The position numbers and the translations under genes are program-made. 64,000 nt of DNA. It comes from Gemmatimonas sp. (GTDB lineage Bacteria; Gemmatimonadota; Gemmatimonadetes; Gemmatimonadales; Gemmatimonadaceae). Location: contig NZ_JAJTHI010000008.1 in the NCBI RefSeq assembly GCF_021298855.1, positions 18,414 to 82,413 of the forward strand, read 5' to 3'. This document shows, piece by piece, positions 1 to 7,967 of this stretch. The notes beneath the pieces are model-generated. The model had not been told where the DNA came from. It saw only the letters and a program-made list of their open reading frames with translations, and did no database searches. The stretch's first letter is position 1, and the number at the start of each line of letters is the position of its first letter.

Positions 1-146
1 TACGCCACCAGGGAATAGCCGAAGGCGGCGCGATAGTAGTGGCTCGCCTGTTTGGCGTTCCCGACGTAGAACTCGACGTAGTCGGTGCCGTTGATGGGGA
101 AGGCGTCCTGTTCGGCGCCCGTTTCGGGAAGCGTGAGCGTGGCCAT
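1..146 (-). CDS. hppD: 4-hydroxyphenylpyruvate dioxygenase, N-terminal fragment (runs off left edge)
   Basis: The reverse strand opens with ATG at 146 and reads without a stop off the left edge, about 48 codons. The visible peptide contains NGTDYVEFYVGNAKQ followed by YYRAAFGYSLVA. This is the conserved opening of the first vicinal-oxygen-chelate half of 4-hydroxyphenylpyruvate dioxygenase. That enzyme is an Fe(II)-dependent dioxygenase converting 4-hydroxyphenylpyruvate to homogentisate in tyrosine catabolism. The iron ligands lie downstream and outside the window. It follows acetoacetyl-CoA synthetase on the same strand after 181 bp. Tyrosine breakdown through homogentisate ends in fumarate and acetoacetate, so that neighbour fits. 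Only the N-terminus is seen; another VOC-family protein is possible but less likely. Confidence 0.8.
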   Translation of the reverse strand, partial: MATLTLPETGAEQDAFPINGTDYVEFYVGNAKQASHYYRAAFGYSLVA

Positions 147-326
147 GCGTGCCCCGGCAGAGTGAAGGACGATGAGGAAGACAACGCGAACAGGCGTGCG
201 CCCGACCGGGGCGTCACGCGGCGTGCACCAACCTCTCGACTCTCAGATATGAGAACGGGGCAACGCGCCGATCCACGCGCGCTGCCGCTGATCCTCTGCC
301 GGCGGGCTCAGACTCATGACACTAAC

Positions 327-2402
327 CTAAGGGGTAACTGCGGGGTTGGCGACGGGCCTCCGGGGGGACGGCGACGCCCCCGGGAGCTGCAAGGCCGGAA
401 GATCCCGAAACAATGCGAGCGCGGCCGGGTTGGCGAGGGCATCCACGTTCTTCACCGGGCGCCCATGGATGACCTCGCGCACGGCCAGCTCCGTAATCTT
501 GCCGCTGATCGTGCGCGGCAGGTCACCAACGGCCACGATCACCCTGGGGACATGATGGGGGCTGGCGTGCTCGCGGATGCGGTGGCGGATCTCCTGCTGC
601 AACGTCTCCGTAAGGTCGTGCCCCTCACGCAGCCGCACGAAGAGCACCACGCGGGAGTCGCCTTCGCCGATCGTCTGCTCCACGACCAGCGACTCCACCA
701 CCGCGGGGATCTGTTCGACCTGCCGGTAGATCTCCGCGGTGCCAATGCGGACCCCGCCCGGATTGAGCGTGGCATCGCTGCGGCCGTGAATCACGAGTCC
801 GTCGTGCGGCGTGATTTCCGCCCAATCGCCGTGGCGCCACACCCCGGGAATCTGTTCGAAGTAGGCGGCGCGATAGAGCGCCCCGTCGGGATCGTTCCAG
901 AAGGCCACGGGCATGCTGGGAAACGGCTTCGTGCACACCAACTCTCCCGGCACGCCGCGCACGGCCACCCCCTGCTCATCGAACACCTCCACCGCCATGC
1001 CCAACCCGCGCATCTGCAGTTCGCCGCGATGCACCGGCCCCGTGGGATCTCCCAGCGCGAAGCAGCTGACGATGTCGGTGCCCCCGCTGATGCTCGACAG
1101 GCGAACCCCCGAGCCCACGGCGCGCGCCACGTAGTCGTAGCTGTGCGAGGCCAGCGGGCTGCCGGTGCTGAGCACCGCCTTGAGGGCCCGCAGATCGGCA
1201 CACTCGCGTGGAACGACTCCCTCCTTCTCGCACATGGCCAGGTACTTCGCACTCGTGCCGAAGACGGTCACGCGCTCCGCCGCCGCCATACGCCAGAGGA
1301 TGGTGGGGTCCGGCGCCAGCGGCGCCCCATCGTACAGCACCACCGTGGCGCCAAGGGCCAGCCCTGACACCAGCCAGTTCCACATCATCCACCCGCAGGT
1401 GGTGAAGTAGAAGAGCACATCACCGGCCCGCAGATCGGTGTGCAGCGCCAGCTCTTTCCAATGCTGCAGCAGCGTGCCGCCGGCCCCGTGCACCATGCAC
1501 TTGGGCAGGCCGGTCGTTCCGCTGGAGTAGAGGATGTACAGCGGGTGATCGAAGGGGAGCCGCGCGAAGCGCGGCGTGTGCTCGTGGCCGTGGGCCGCCA
1601 GCACATCGGGGAACAAGACGGCACCGGGCACCGTGTCGAGCGAGGGCGCCGCGTGCCGATAAGGCACCACCCACACCGCCGCCAGCGACGGGATGGCCGC
1701 CGCGATTTCGCGCAGCCGTGGCAGGCAGTCGATGTCCTTGCCGGCGTAGCGGTAGCCATCGGCAGCCACGAGCACCGTGGGGGCGATCTGTCCGAAGCGG
1801 TCGAGCACCCCTTTGGTGCCGAAATCGGGGGAGCAGCTGGACCACGTGGCGCCGATTGCCGCGGCGGCAAGCATGACGACCACCGTTTCCGGCAGGTTGG
1901 GCATCCACCCGGCCACCCGGTCGCCGGGGCCGACCCCCAGGGCGCGCAGTGCCGCCGCGCACTGCGCCACCTGCGCGGCCAGCTCGGCATACGTGATGCG
2001 GCGCTGTGCGCCTTGTTCGTTCCACGCCACCAGCGCCACCCCCTCATCCCGGCGGCGCAGCAGCTGTTCGGCAAAGTTGAGGCGCGTGCCGGTGAACCAC
2101 TGCGGCCCGATACGGCCCTGTGGTCCGGTGTGCGGCGGCTGCATGACGTCCCCCTGCTCGAGGACGGCGCGCCAGGGGGCGTGGGCCGGCCCCGGTCCAT
2201 CGGCCATGACGTCAGCGGCCTGCCACACGGCCGCCCAGAACTCGGCGAGGTGCTCCACCGACCAGCGTTGCAGCGCGTGGGCGTCGTGCACCTCCGCCGG
2301 TACGAGGCCGCGCGCAATCAGTCCCTCGCGAAAGCGCGTGAGCTGTGCCGTGGCCACATCAGCCGCAGCGGGACGCCAGAGTGGCAGATCGTCAGCAGGC
2401 AC
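327..2402 (-). CDS. Acetoacetyl-CoA synthetase (acetoacetate-CoA ligase)
   Basis: This 691-aa member of the ANL (AMP-forming acyl-CoA synthetase) superfamily should activate acetoacetate to acetoacetyl-CoA with ATP in the cytosol. The N-terminal ACAS cap is present. The AMP-binding motif YSSGTTGLPKCMVHG lies near residue 290, and WMMWNWLVSGLALG, typical of acetoacetate-CoA ligases, follows it. GGTDIVSCF and the hinge region HGRSDATLNPGGVRIGTAEI come next, and the C-terminal catalytic lysine is in ISGKITELAVR near residue 634. The length suits acetoacetate-CoA ligases. Translation starts at GTG 2402, with no strong Shine-Dalgarno visible. It is followed on the same strand by hppD, whose pathway releases acetoacetate. 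A role in salvaging that acetoacetate is an inference from context. Confidence 0.88.
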   Translation of the reverse strand: MPADDLPLWRPAAADVATAQLTRFREGLIARGLVPAEVHDAHALQRWSVEHLAEFWAAVWQAADVMADGPGPAHAPWRAVLEQGDVMQPPHTGPQGRIGPQWFTGTRLNFAEQLLRRRDEGVALVAWNEQGAQRRITYAELAAQVAQCAAALRALGVGPGDRVAGWMPNLPETVVVMLAAAAIGATWSSCSPDFGTKGVLDRFGQIAPTVLVAADGYRYAGKDIDCLPRLREIAAAIPSLAAVWVVPYRHAAPSLDTVPGAVLFPDVLAAHGHEHTPRFARLPFDHPLYILYSSGTTGLPKCMVHGAGGTLLQHWKELALHTDLRAGDVLFYFTTCGWMMWNWLVSGLALGATVVLYDGAPLAPDPTILWRMAAAERVTVFGTSAKYLAMCEKEGVVPRECADLRALKAVLSTGSPLASHSYDYVARAVGSGVRLSSISGGTDIVSCFALGDPTGPVHRGELQMRGLGMAVEVFDEQGVAVRGVPGELVCTKPFPSMPVAFWNDPDGALYRAAYFEQIPGVWRHGDWAEITPHDGLVIHGRSDATLNPGGVRIGTAEIYRQVEQIPAVVESLVVEQTIGEGDSRVVLFVRLREGHDLTETLQQEIRHRIREHASPHHVPRVIVAVGDLPRTISGKITELAVREVIHGRPVKNVDALANPAALALFRDLPALQLPGASPSPRRPVANPAVTP

Positions 2403-2573
2403 GGTGCACCAGAAAGTGCCGGAGAAAGGGTCAGGTCAGCATCGGGCGAGGGAACGGCGCGCCCCCCGAATGCTCGCCAGCGCGCACGCGGCGCGCCAGC
2501 GGATGGGGTGAGGAGCGCCGTAACGTCGCCGGTACGCCACCAAACGCCGGGGGACACCGGTGGGGCGTCAGCG

Positions 2574-3614
2574 TCATCCCCAGCGCACCACGGTGGCGCA
2601 CAGATCACGGCCCGCGCCCGCGCCGGCGAGCACCACGACGTCACCGGTCGCCAGGAGGCCGCGCGTGACGGCATCGTCGAGCGTCAGGGGGGTGCAGGCC
2701 GAACCGGTGAAGCCAAGGGCGGATCTCGTGCTGTGGACGCGCGCCATCTCCTCCCCCAACGCCTCCATGATCGCGGCAACGGCACCGTCGCCGATCTGCG
2801 CCCAGAGCCAGTGCTGCACCATGGCCGGCTCCAGGCCGAAGCGCGCCAACAGCGCACGCAACTGGTCGGCACAGGCCTCCACCGGCAGCGGTGGCGGCAT
2901 GGGGCCGGTCCAGCGCAGACGATTCTGAATGCCGGCGTCGATCACCGCGTGCGTGACCGGCGTGCGGCTGCCACCGGCGAAGATGCCGAAGGTGTGCACG
3001 TCGCGCGCGGAGGTGCGCACGTCGCTGCCGAGCACGCCCACGGGTGCGCCCGCGCTCGTGCGGTGGCCGTCACCGTCGTTGTCGCGCTGCCCCACCTCGA
3101 GCAGGAGGGCACCGGCGCCGTCGCCAATGTACGGCACTGTGCGGTGGTCATGCCCATCGAGGTACTTGGAGAGGGTGCTCGCGCCCACCAGCAGCGCCCG
3201 CTGCGGTGCCGACGCGCCGGCAAGGTACCCCCGCACCACCTCCAGCGCCGGGAGAAAGCCATCACCAGACGCGGTGAGGTCGAATGCCGGTACCGCGCGC
3301 ATCTCGAGCCGTTCCTGCAGCACCGCCGCCGTGGCGGGCAGAATGTACTCCGGCGTATCGGTGGCCACGACGAGCAGATCGATGTCCGCTGCGGTGAGGC
3401 CGGCACGCTCGAGCGCCTGCAGCGCGGCTTCCTCGGCCAGGTCGACGGTGCTCTCGTGCGCGGCGCACCAATAGCGGGACCACGCCGTGTCGCCGGCATC
3501 CGGCCCGAGGGGTAGCGCGGCTGGCACCATGCGCCGCACCGCCTCGGCGTCGATGAGACGCGATGGCAGGGCACGTCCGGTGGACGTGATCGTAACGGAG
3601 TGGGATACGGTCAT
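2574..3614 (-). CDS. FabH-like (ketoacyl-ACP synthase III fold) protein lacking the catalytic Cys-His-Asn
   Basis: This 346-aa protein has the thiolase-fold layout of 3-oxoacyl-ACP synthase III: DLLVVATDTPEY near residue 80, PAFDLTASGDGFLPAL at 107-122, LLVGASTLSKYLD, and YIGDGAGALLL. At the nucleophile position, where active FabH has AACSGF or AACAGF, it reads TASGDGF, so the cysteine is replaced by Gly117. The His position (WLVPHQAN in FabH) reads WLWAQIGD, giving Gln273. The Asn position (GNTSAA) reads GFTGSA, giving Phe302. Canonical condensation chemistry is therefore unlikely. It may be a non-catalytic partner or act on another acyl reaction. It lies 171 bp upstream of the acetoacetyl-CoA synthetase gene on the same strand and diverges from the LysM gene. 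The fold is confident; the function is unknown. Confidence 0.8.
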   Translation of the reverse strand: MTVSHSVTITSTGRALPSRLIDAEAVRRMVPAALPLGPDAGDTAWSRYWCAAHESTVDLAEEAALQALERAGLTAADIDLLVVATDTPEYILPATAAVLQERLEMRAVPAFDLTASGDGFLPALEVVRGYLAGASAPQRALLVGASTLSKYLDGHDHRTVPYIGDGAGALLLEVGQRDNDGDGHRTSAGAPVGVLGSDVRTSARDVHTFGIFAGGSRTPVTHAVIDAGIQNRLRWTGPMPPPLPVEACADQLRALLARFGLEPAMVQHWLWAQIGDGAVAAIMEALGEEMARVHSTRSALGFTGSACTPLTLDDAVTRGLLATGDVVVLAGAGAGRDLCATVVRWG

Positions 3615-3717
3615 GCGCCAGGACGGTGTACGGAGGGTCGGGGCGAGGGGGACGTGCGCGGGGTCGGCGCCGTGCGGGTGCCACGGGCCGCTTGGTCACC
3701 TGCCTAAACTTCACCGG

Positions 3718-4515
3718 ATGACCACCCCGCGCACCACCAAGGAATGGTTGACGGCCGGCACGCCACCGGAACGCCGCCAGCGTTCGCTGTGGGTGCAGGT
3801 GCTCGTGGCCCTGACCTCCACGACGGCACTGGTCGGCACGGTGGCGCTGGTGGCTGCGGCCGCCATCGTGCCCCCCATTGGCGCGCGGCGCATGGCGCGG
3901 GATGCCGCCCTGGGGGAAGTCGAGTCGGCCATGGCTCCCGGCGAACGCATCGTGGCGCAGGCGTTCGCGTCGCAGCGCCGATGGACCGACATGTGGCGCG
4001 AGTCGTTCGGCGTGGTGGTGGCCACCGACCGACGGCTGCTGTATGTGGGTGCGCCCCCCACACCGCTGCTTCGGCCGCGCGACGACGGGCCGCTGGCGTT
4101 GCTGGTGGAGAGCTATCCCTACGACGCGGCGTTCACATTGGAGCCGCGGACCATCTTTCGCGGGCGCGGGCGCGGGCTCGTCCTGCGCACCCCCGGTGCA
4201 CGCGTGGACTTCATCGTGGATGACGCCTCGTGGCCCGAGGCAGAGCGGGTGGCGCAGGCCAGCGCGCGCGCGCGCGGCGCGGCCACGCGGGAGCAGCAGG
4301 AATCGGAAGGGACCGCGCGCAGCGCGCCGCGCCCCATGGACGAGTACGTGTCGCACATCGTGCGACGCGGCGAAACGCTGACCGGGCTCGCCCGGCGCTA
4401 CCGCACCTCGCCGGACGTGCTGCGCCAGCTCAACCGGCTGGGGCAGGACGACATCACGGTGGGGCAGCGCCTGCGGGTGCCCAAACCGGCACCGGGCGAT
4501 ACGAGTACCCGCTAG
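3718..4515 (+). CDS. Membrane-anchored protein with bacterial PH-like domain and C-terminal LysM domain
   Basis: A 265-aa protein starting at ATG 3718; the open frame reaches further upstream, but that part lacks protein-like character. Residues 20-50 form one hydrophobic segment (VQVLVALTSTTALVGTVALV), probably a membrane anchor. Residues about 65-160 contain ERIVAQAFAS, FGVVVATDRRLLYVG and a downstream valine-rich strand, resembling the bacterial PH-like (YokE-type) domain. A charged linker leads to a C-terminal LysM module from about 215 (SHIVRRGETLTGLARRYRTS, then LNRLGQDDITVGQRLRVPKP), which binds peptidoglycan. PH-like plus LysM in one anchored protein is an unusual pairing. It is transcribed divergently from the FabH-like gene and converges with the deoxyhypusine-synthase-like gene 3 bp away. 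Confidence 0.78.
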   Translation: MTTPRTTKEWLTAGTPPERRQRSLWVQVLVALTSTTALVGTVALVAAAAIVPPIGARRMARDAALGEVESAMAPGERIVAQAFASQRRWTDMWRESFGVVVATDRRLLYVGAPPTPLLRPRDDGPLALLVESYPYDAAFTLEPRTIFRGRGRGLVLRTPGARVDFIVDDASWPEAERVAQASARARGAATREQQESEGTARSAPRPMDEYVSHIVRRGETLTGLARRYRTSPDVLRQLNRLGQDDITVGQRLRVPKPAPGDTSTR

Positions 4516-4518
4516 CCG

Positions 4519-5505
4519 TTACTGGCCGAGGACGATGGCAAAGACGAGCGGCGCCACGATGCTGGCATCGGACTCGATGATGTACTTGGGCGTGTCGATG
4601 GCCAGCTTGCCCCACGTGATCTTCTCGTTCGGCACGGCGCCCGAGTAGGACCCGTACGACGTGGTGGAGTCGCTGATCTGGCAGAAGTAGCCCCACAGTG
4701 GCACCTCGGTGCGCTGCAGATCCTGATGCAGCATGGGCACCACGCAGATGGGGAAATCACCGGCAATGCCGCCACCGATCTGGAAGAAGCCGATGGTGGT
4801 GTCCTTCGTCATCTGCGTGTACAGGTCCGCCAGGTACATCATGTACTCGATGCCACTGCGCACGGTGTGGACATTCTTGATGTCCCCTTCCATGCAGTGC
4901 CCCGCGTAAATGTTGCCGTTGGTGCTGTCTTCCCAGCCCGGCACGATGATCGGGATGTTCTTCTCGGCCGCCGCGACCATCCACGAGTCCTTCGGATCGA
5001 TCTGGTAGAACTCCTTGAGCTTCCCGCTGTTGAGGATGCGGTACATGAACTCGTGCGGGAAATAGCGCTCGCCCGCCCGGTCGGCGGCCTGCCACTCCTC
5101 GAGCACGGCCTTCTCGATGCGCCGGATGGCCTCGGCCTCCGGAATGCACGTGTCCGTCACGCGATTGAAGTGCTGATCGAGCAGCTTCTGCTCGTCGTCG
5201 GGCGTGAGGTCGCGGTAGTTGGGAACGCGGGCGTAGTGATCGTGGGCCACGAGGTTGTAGATGTCTTCCTCGAGGTTCGCCCCCGTGCACGTGATCAGGT
5301 GCACCTTGTCCTGCCGGATCATCTCGGCCAGCGAGATGCCCAACTCCGCCGTGCTCATCGCGCCGGCCAGGGTGATCATCATCTTGCCGCCCTGGTCGAG
5401 GTGGCGGATGTACCCGTCGGCCGCGTCGATGAGTGCCGCCGCGTTGAAGTGCCGATAGTGGTGACGCAGAAACGCCGTCACCGGCGCGGAAGTGGGCTGG
5501 GCCAT
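4519..5505 (-). CDS. Deoxyhypusine synthase-like (homospermidine synthase-like) enzyme
   Basis: A 328-aa member of the deoxyhypusine synthase superfamily. Visible motifs are GGKMMITLAGAMSTAELG near the N-terminus (NAD and substrate-binding region), IIVPGWEDSTNGN, FFQIGGGIAGDFPICVVP and near the C-terminus NEKITWGKLAIDT. The lysine of WGK (K300) matches the active-site lysine that forms the aminobutyl-imine intermediate in eukaryotic deoxyhypusine synthase. Bacteria have no eIF5A, and the characterised bacterial relatives act on polyamines, for example making homospermidine. A polyamine product is therefore the best guess. ATG 5505 is chosen because the sequence upstream (from 5544) is not conserved-looking. 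It stands alone, converging with the LysM gene. Confidence 0.85.
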   Translation of the reverse strand: MAQPTSAPVTAFLRHHYRHFNAAALIDAADGYIRHLDQGGKMMITLAGAMSTAELGISLAEMIRQDKVHLITCTGANLEEDIYNLVAHDHYARVPNYRDLTPDDEQKLLDQHFNRVTDTCIPEAEAIRRIEKAVLEEWQAADRAGERYFPHEFMYRILNSGKLKEFYQIDPKDSWMVAAAEKNIPIIVPGWEDSTNGNIYAGHCMEGDIKNVHTVRSGIEYMMYLADLYTQMTKDTTIGFFQIGGGIAGDFPICVVPMLHQDLQRTEVPLWGYFCQISDSTTSYGSYSGAVPNEKITWGKLAIDTPKYIIESDASIVAPLVFAIVLGQ

Positions 5506-5581
5506 GGAAGAGTCGGGTTCTGACGATGCACGGTGCTCCCACACCGGCAGCGGTGCCGGTGTGGTGCCGTTGGCAATCTAA

Positions 5582-7540
5582 TCAGTCCCGAGTGGTGGGC
5601 GCCGACGGTGTGCGTACCAGCAACCACATGGCGACGGCCCCCAGCACCGCGGCAACCGTGGCGGCACCGTTCATGGCGGCTCCGAGGGCGCCTGCCCCCA
5701 GGATGATCGCCGGCAGCGCCGCACCGCGTGCGGCATCGTGCGGCGAGTGCTCAACCGCAGCGCGCGCGCGTGCCTCCCCCCAGCCGGTACCGTTGAACGC
5801 ACTCGACCGATCTGCGCCTGCCGAAACGTCCCAATCCGTCGGCGTCGTGCGCACGCTGCCGTGCGGAACGAAGGCGCCGAGCCCCTGGCCGGGGAGCGGA
5901 ACCGCGCTTTCCAGCGGCTCCTGCGCCCGTTCCAGGGCCCTGGTCGCGGCGGTTTCCGCCAGCAGTGACAGCCCGAGACGCACCGGCACGAGCGGCCCCT
6001 GCTCCACCTCGTGGGTGGCCACGCCGTCCACACCCGCCGCGCGTCGGGCGCGTATCGCGGCGGCGCCGGTGGCGGGCGTGCCTCCAGCCCGGTCATCCAT
6101 GACCGTCGTGACCGGCGCCATCGGACCCGGGTCGCCGGCAGCACCCGCCACCAGAACTGCGAGGAGCGCGCGCGCCGCCGGGGGCACGGTGGCGCCGTGA
6201 CGCCGCAGCAGGCGCTCCGCTGCGGTCACCGCCGCGGTCACCTCCGGGGGTGGCGACGCCGCGCGAGAAAGTGCCGCGCGCGACGGTGCCGCAGGAGACG
6301 GTGCCGCAGGAGACGGTGCCGCGGGAGACGGAGCCGAGGGAGACGGAGCCGCGGGAGACGGAGCCGCGGGAGACGACGCCGCGGAGGCGTCGGCCATGCT
6401 TCGCCCCCGCCGCAGTACCGGAACCAACTGCCGGACCAGCGTGTGCAGCGGCGCCGGACTGTCGGGCGTGCTTGGCCGTGCCCCGCTGTCGATGGGCATG
6501 GGCACGCCGTGGTGCCGCGGCTCGTCGACGGCATCCGTCAGCGCAAGCAACAGCTGTCGACTTGCGTGCGCCTCGGACGGCGTACAGGCGCTGGCGAGTG
6601 TTCCGCCGGCCGAGCAGGCACGGAGCAGCGTGCGCAGATGGTGCTGCAACGCAGGGGCGTCCTCATGTCGGAGCCGGGCGCCCAGGCGCGCGAAGGCGCT
6701 CGTCACCATGTCGCCGTCCGGGGCGCCGTCCAGGGCGCCGTCCGGGGCGCCATTGCCGGCCACCTCGGGGTGGAGCGTGGCCTCGGCGCGTTCGGCCGCG
6801 ACCGGTTCCGCGTGAGTGGTCGCACTGGTGACCGCCCGGGCCACGCTGCGGTCGCGGTCGCGGCCGGCCGTGCGCACCGCCGTGCGCGCCCATGCCAGCG
6901 CCGGGTGCTCCGGCACGTTGGCCGCGAGGACGGACAGGAGGGCAGCCGCGTCGTCTGCGTGGCCCTGTCGGGCCAGCAGGAGCGCCTGCTGCGCCAGCAG
7001 TACCGGGTCGGCAGGGGTGCGCTCGAGCGCCCCGTGCAGCGCCGCACGCGCCCCCGAGAGGTCACCAACCATGGCGCGCGCGACCGACTGCAGCAGCCGC
7101 AGCGCCCGTGAATCGGGCTGCGCCTCCAACCCCTGTCCGGCCACGCGTTCGCCCTCGAGCGGATGCCCCAGCACGGTGAGTGCGCCCGATCGCAGGTACC
7201 AGCCCTCTTCGCTGTCGGCGGCTCCAGCCCAGATGGTATCGAGGACGGCCAGGGCCCCCTCCGGCTGGTGCTGGAGCAGTTGGCGGCGTGCGCTCTCCAG
7301 CCCCATTTCCATCGCCACGGGGGGCACCATCTCCCGCGTCTCCACGGCATCGCCAATGGCGAACAGCGCGTCGAGCGGCACCCCACTCCGCCCCAGAGGC
7401 GTGGTGGTGGGGGAAAGTCCCGTACCGGTGCGCTGGACCGGTACCACGGCGCGCGATGGCACCGCCGGCCGCACGGCGGCGGACGGCGGAATCGGGACGC
7501 CACTACCGGCGCCGCCCGTTCCGGCGACTTCTGAGGCCAT
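5582..7540 (-). CDS. TPR-like repeat protein with Ala/Pro/Ser low-complexity tract and C-terminal membrane segment
   Basis: A 652-aa protein of unknown function. Residues about 85-225 are helical and Ala/Leu-rich with TPR spacing (EGWYLRSGALTVLG, ARAMVGDLSGARAALHGALE, LLAQQALLLARQGHADDAAA). The middle carries a run of repeating SPAAP units (residues about 389-423) encoded by seven 15-bp tandem repeats. A shorter DGA/DGAPDG repeat lies earlier. The C-terminus (PAIILGAGALGAAMNGAATV then VLGAVAMWLLV) is a probable membrane hairpin, so the TPR part probably faces one side of the inner membrane. The gene follows a 96-aa hypothetical by 27 bp on the same strand. TPR modules mediate protein-protein contacts; no partner can be named. 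Confidence 0.7.
   Translation of the reverse strand: MASEVAGTGGAGSGVPIPPSAAVRPAVPSRAVVPVQRTGTGLSPTTTPLGRSGVPLDALFAIGDAVETREMVPPVAMEMGLESARRQLLQHQPEGALAVLDTIWAGAADSEEGWYLRSGALTVLGHPLEGERVAGQGLEAQPDSRALRLLQSVARAMVGDLSGARAALHGALERTPADPVLLAQQALLLARQGHADDAAALLSVLAANVPEHPALAWARTAVRTAGRDRDRSVARAVTSATTHAEPVAAERAEATLHPEVAGNGAPDGALDGAPDGDMVTSAFARLGARLRHEDAPALQHHLRTLLRACSAGGTLASACTPSEAHASRQLLLALTDAVDEPRHHGVPMPIDSGARPSTPDSPAPLHTLVRQLVPVLRRGRSMADASAASSPAAPSPAAPSPSAPSPAAPSPAAPSPAAPSRAALSRAASPPPEVTAAVTAAERLLRRHGATVPPAARALLAVLVAGAAGDPGPMAPVTTVMDDRAGGTPATGAAAIRARRAAGVDGVATHEVEQGPLVPVRLGLSLLAETAATRALERAQEPLESAVPLPGQGLGAFVPHGSVRTTPTDWDVSAGADRSSAFNGTGWGEARARAAVEHSPHDAARGAALPAIILGAGALGAAMNGAATVAAVLGAVAMWLLVRTPSAPTTRD
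6271..6375. repeat. Seven tandem copies of a 15-bp repeat inside the TPR protein gene
   Basis: On the plus strand the unit is gtgccgcaggagacg with small variants (gagccgcgggagacg). It is repeated head-to-tail at 6271, 6286, 6301, 6316, 6331, 6346 and 6361, followed by a partial copy. It encodes SPAAP-type pentads on the minus strand. The period is a multiple of three, so copy-number change would keep the reading frame. Confidence 0.9.
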
Positions 7541-7567
7541 GCGTCTTATATCGGCCGCTGCCGCCGC

Positions 7568-7855
7568 CTAGACGAGCGCTTCGACCAACGCTTCTTCATC
7601 ATCCCCCCGCACGTAGCGCCCCACGCCGTCCAGCCAACGATAGGCCCCGCCGGTGGCGTCCAGTGCCAACCGACGCCTGGTCGCGCTGTGTTCGTACAGG
7701 CGCAGTTCGCCAACGTCCACCGGCCCTGGCACAAAGCCGATGAACCAGAAGGCTGCCGTGGCGTCGATGGCGTCCACGCCGAACACGCTCGCCAACGCGC
7801 GTTGCAGCGGGTACCAGTCGGGTGGGCGATACGAGGGGAATACGTCGTCGGACAT
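7568..7855 (-). CDS. Hypothetical protein, 96 aa
   Basis: A short protein beginning MSDDVFPSYRPPDWYPLQRA, rich in aromatic residues, with AFWFIGFVPGPVDVGELRLYEH in the middle and RRRLALDATGGAYRWL after it. ATG 7855 is chosen; ATG 7861, two codons upstream, is equally possible. It ends 27 bp before the TPR protein on the same strand, suggesting co-transcription. No known domain is recognised. The conserved-looking W/Y/F spacing and a composition matching real proteins argue that it is expressed. Confidence 0.55.
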   Translation of the reverse strand: MSDDVFPSYRPPDWYPLQRALASVFGVDAIDATAAFWFIGFVPGPVDVGELRLYEHSATRRRLALDATGGAYRWLDGVGRYVRGDDEEALVEALV

Positions 7856-7967
7856 GGGCATCTGGCTGCCTGCTGGACGCCCTGCGTTTCCCCTCGTCAC
7901 GGATCGTCACGCCGGTGGTCGAGGTCGTTCGAACGTCCGTGCTGCCGGGATCACTCCGGCACGCAAA

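Noticed and set aside
39..1367. 442-codon plus-strand frame opposite acetoacetyl-CoA synthetase
   Set aside because: It runs through the hppD and synthetase genes antisense and lacks any domain.
6271..6375. Could the seven short repeats be a CRISPR array?
   Set aside because: The units are 15 bp, directly abutting without spacers, in frame inside a coding gene, and no cas gene is present.
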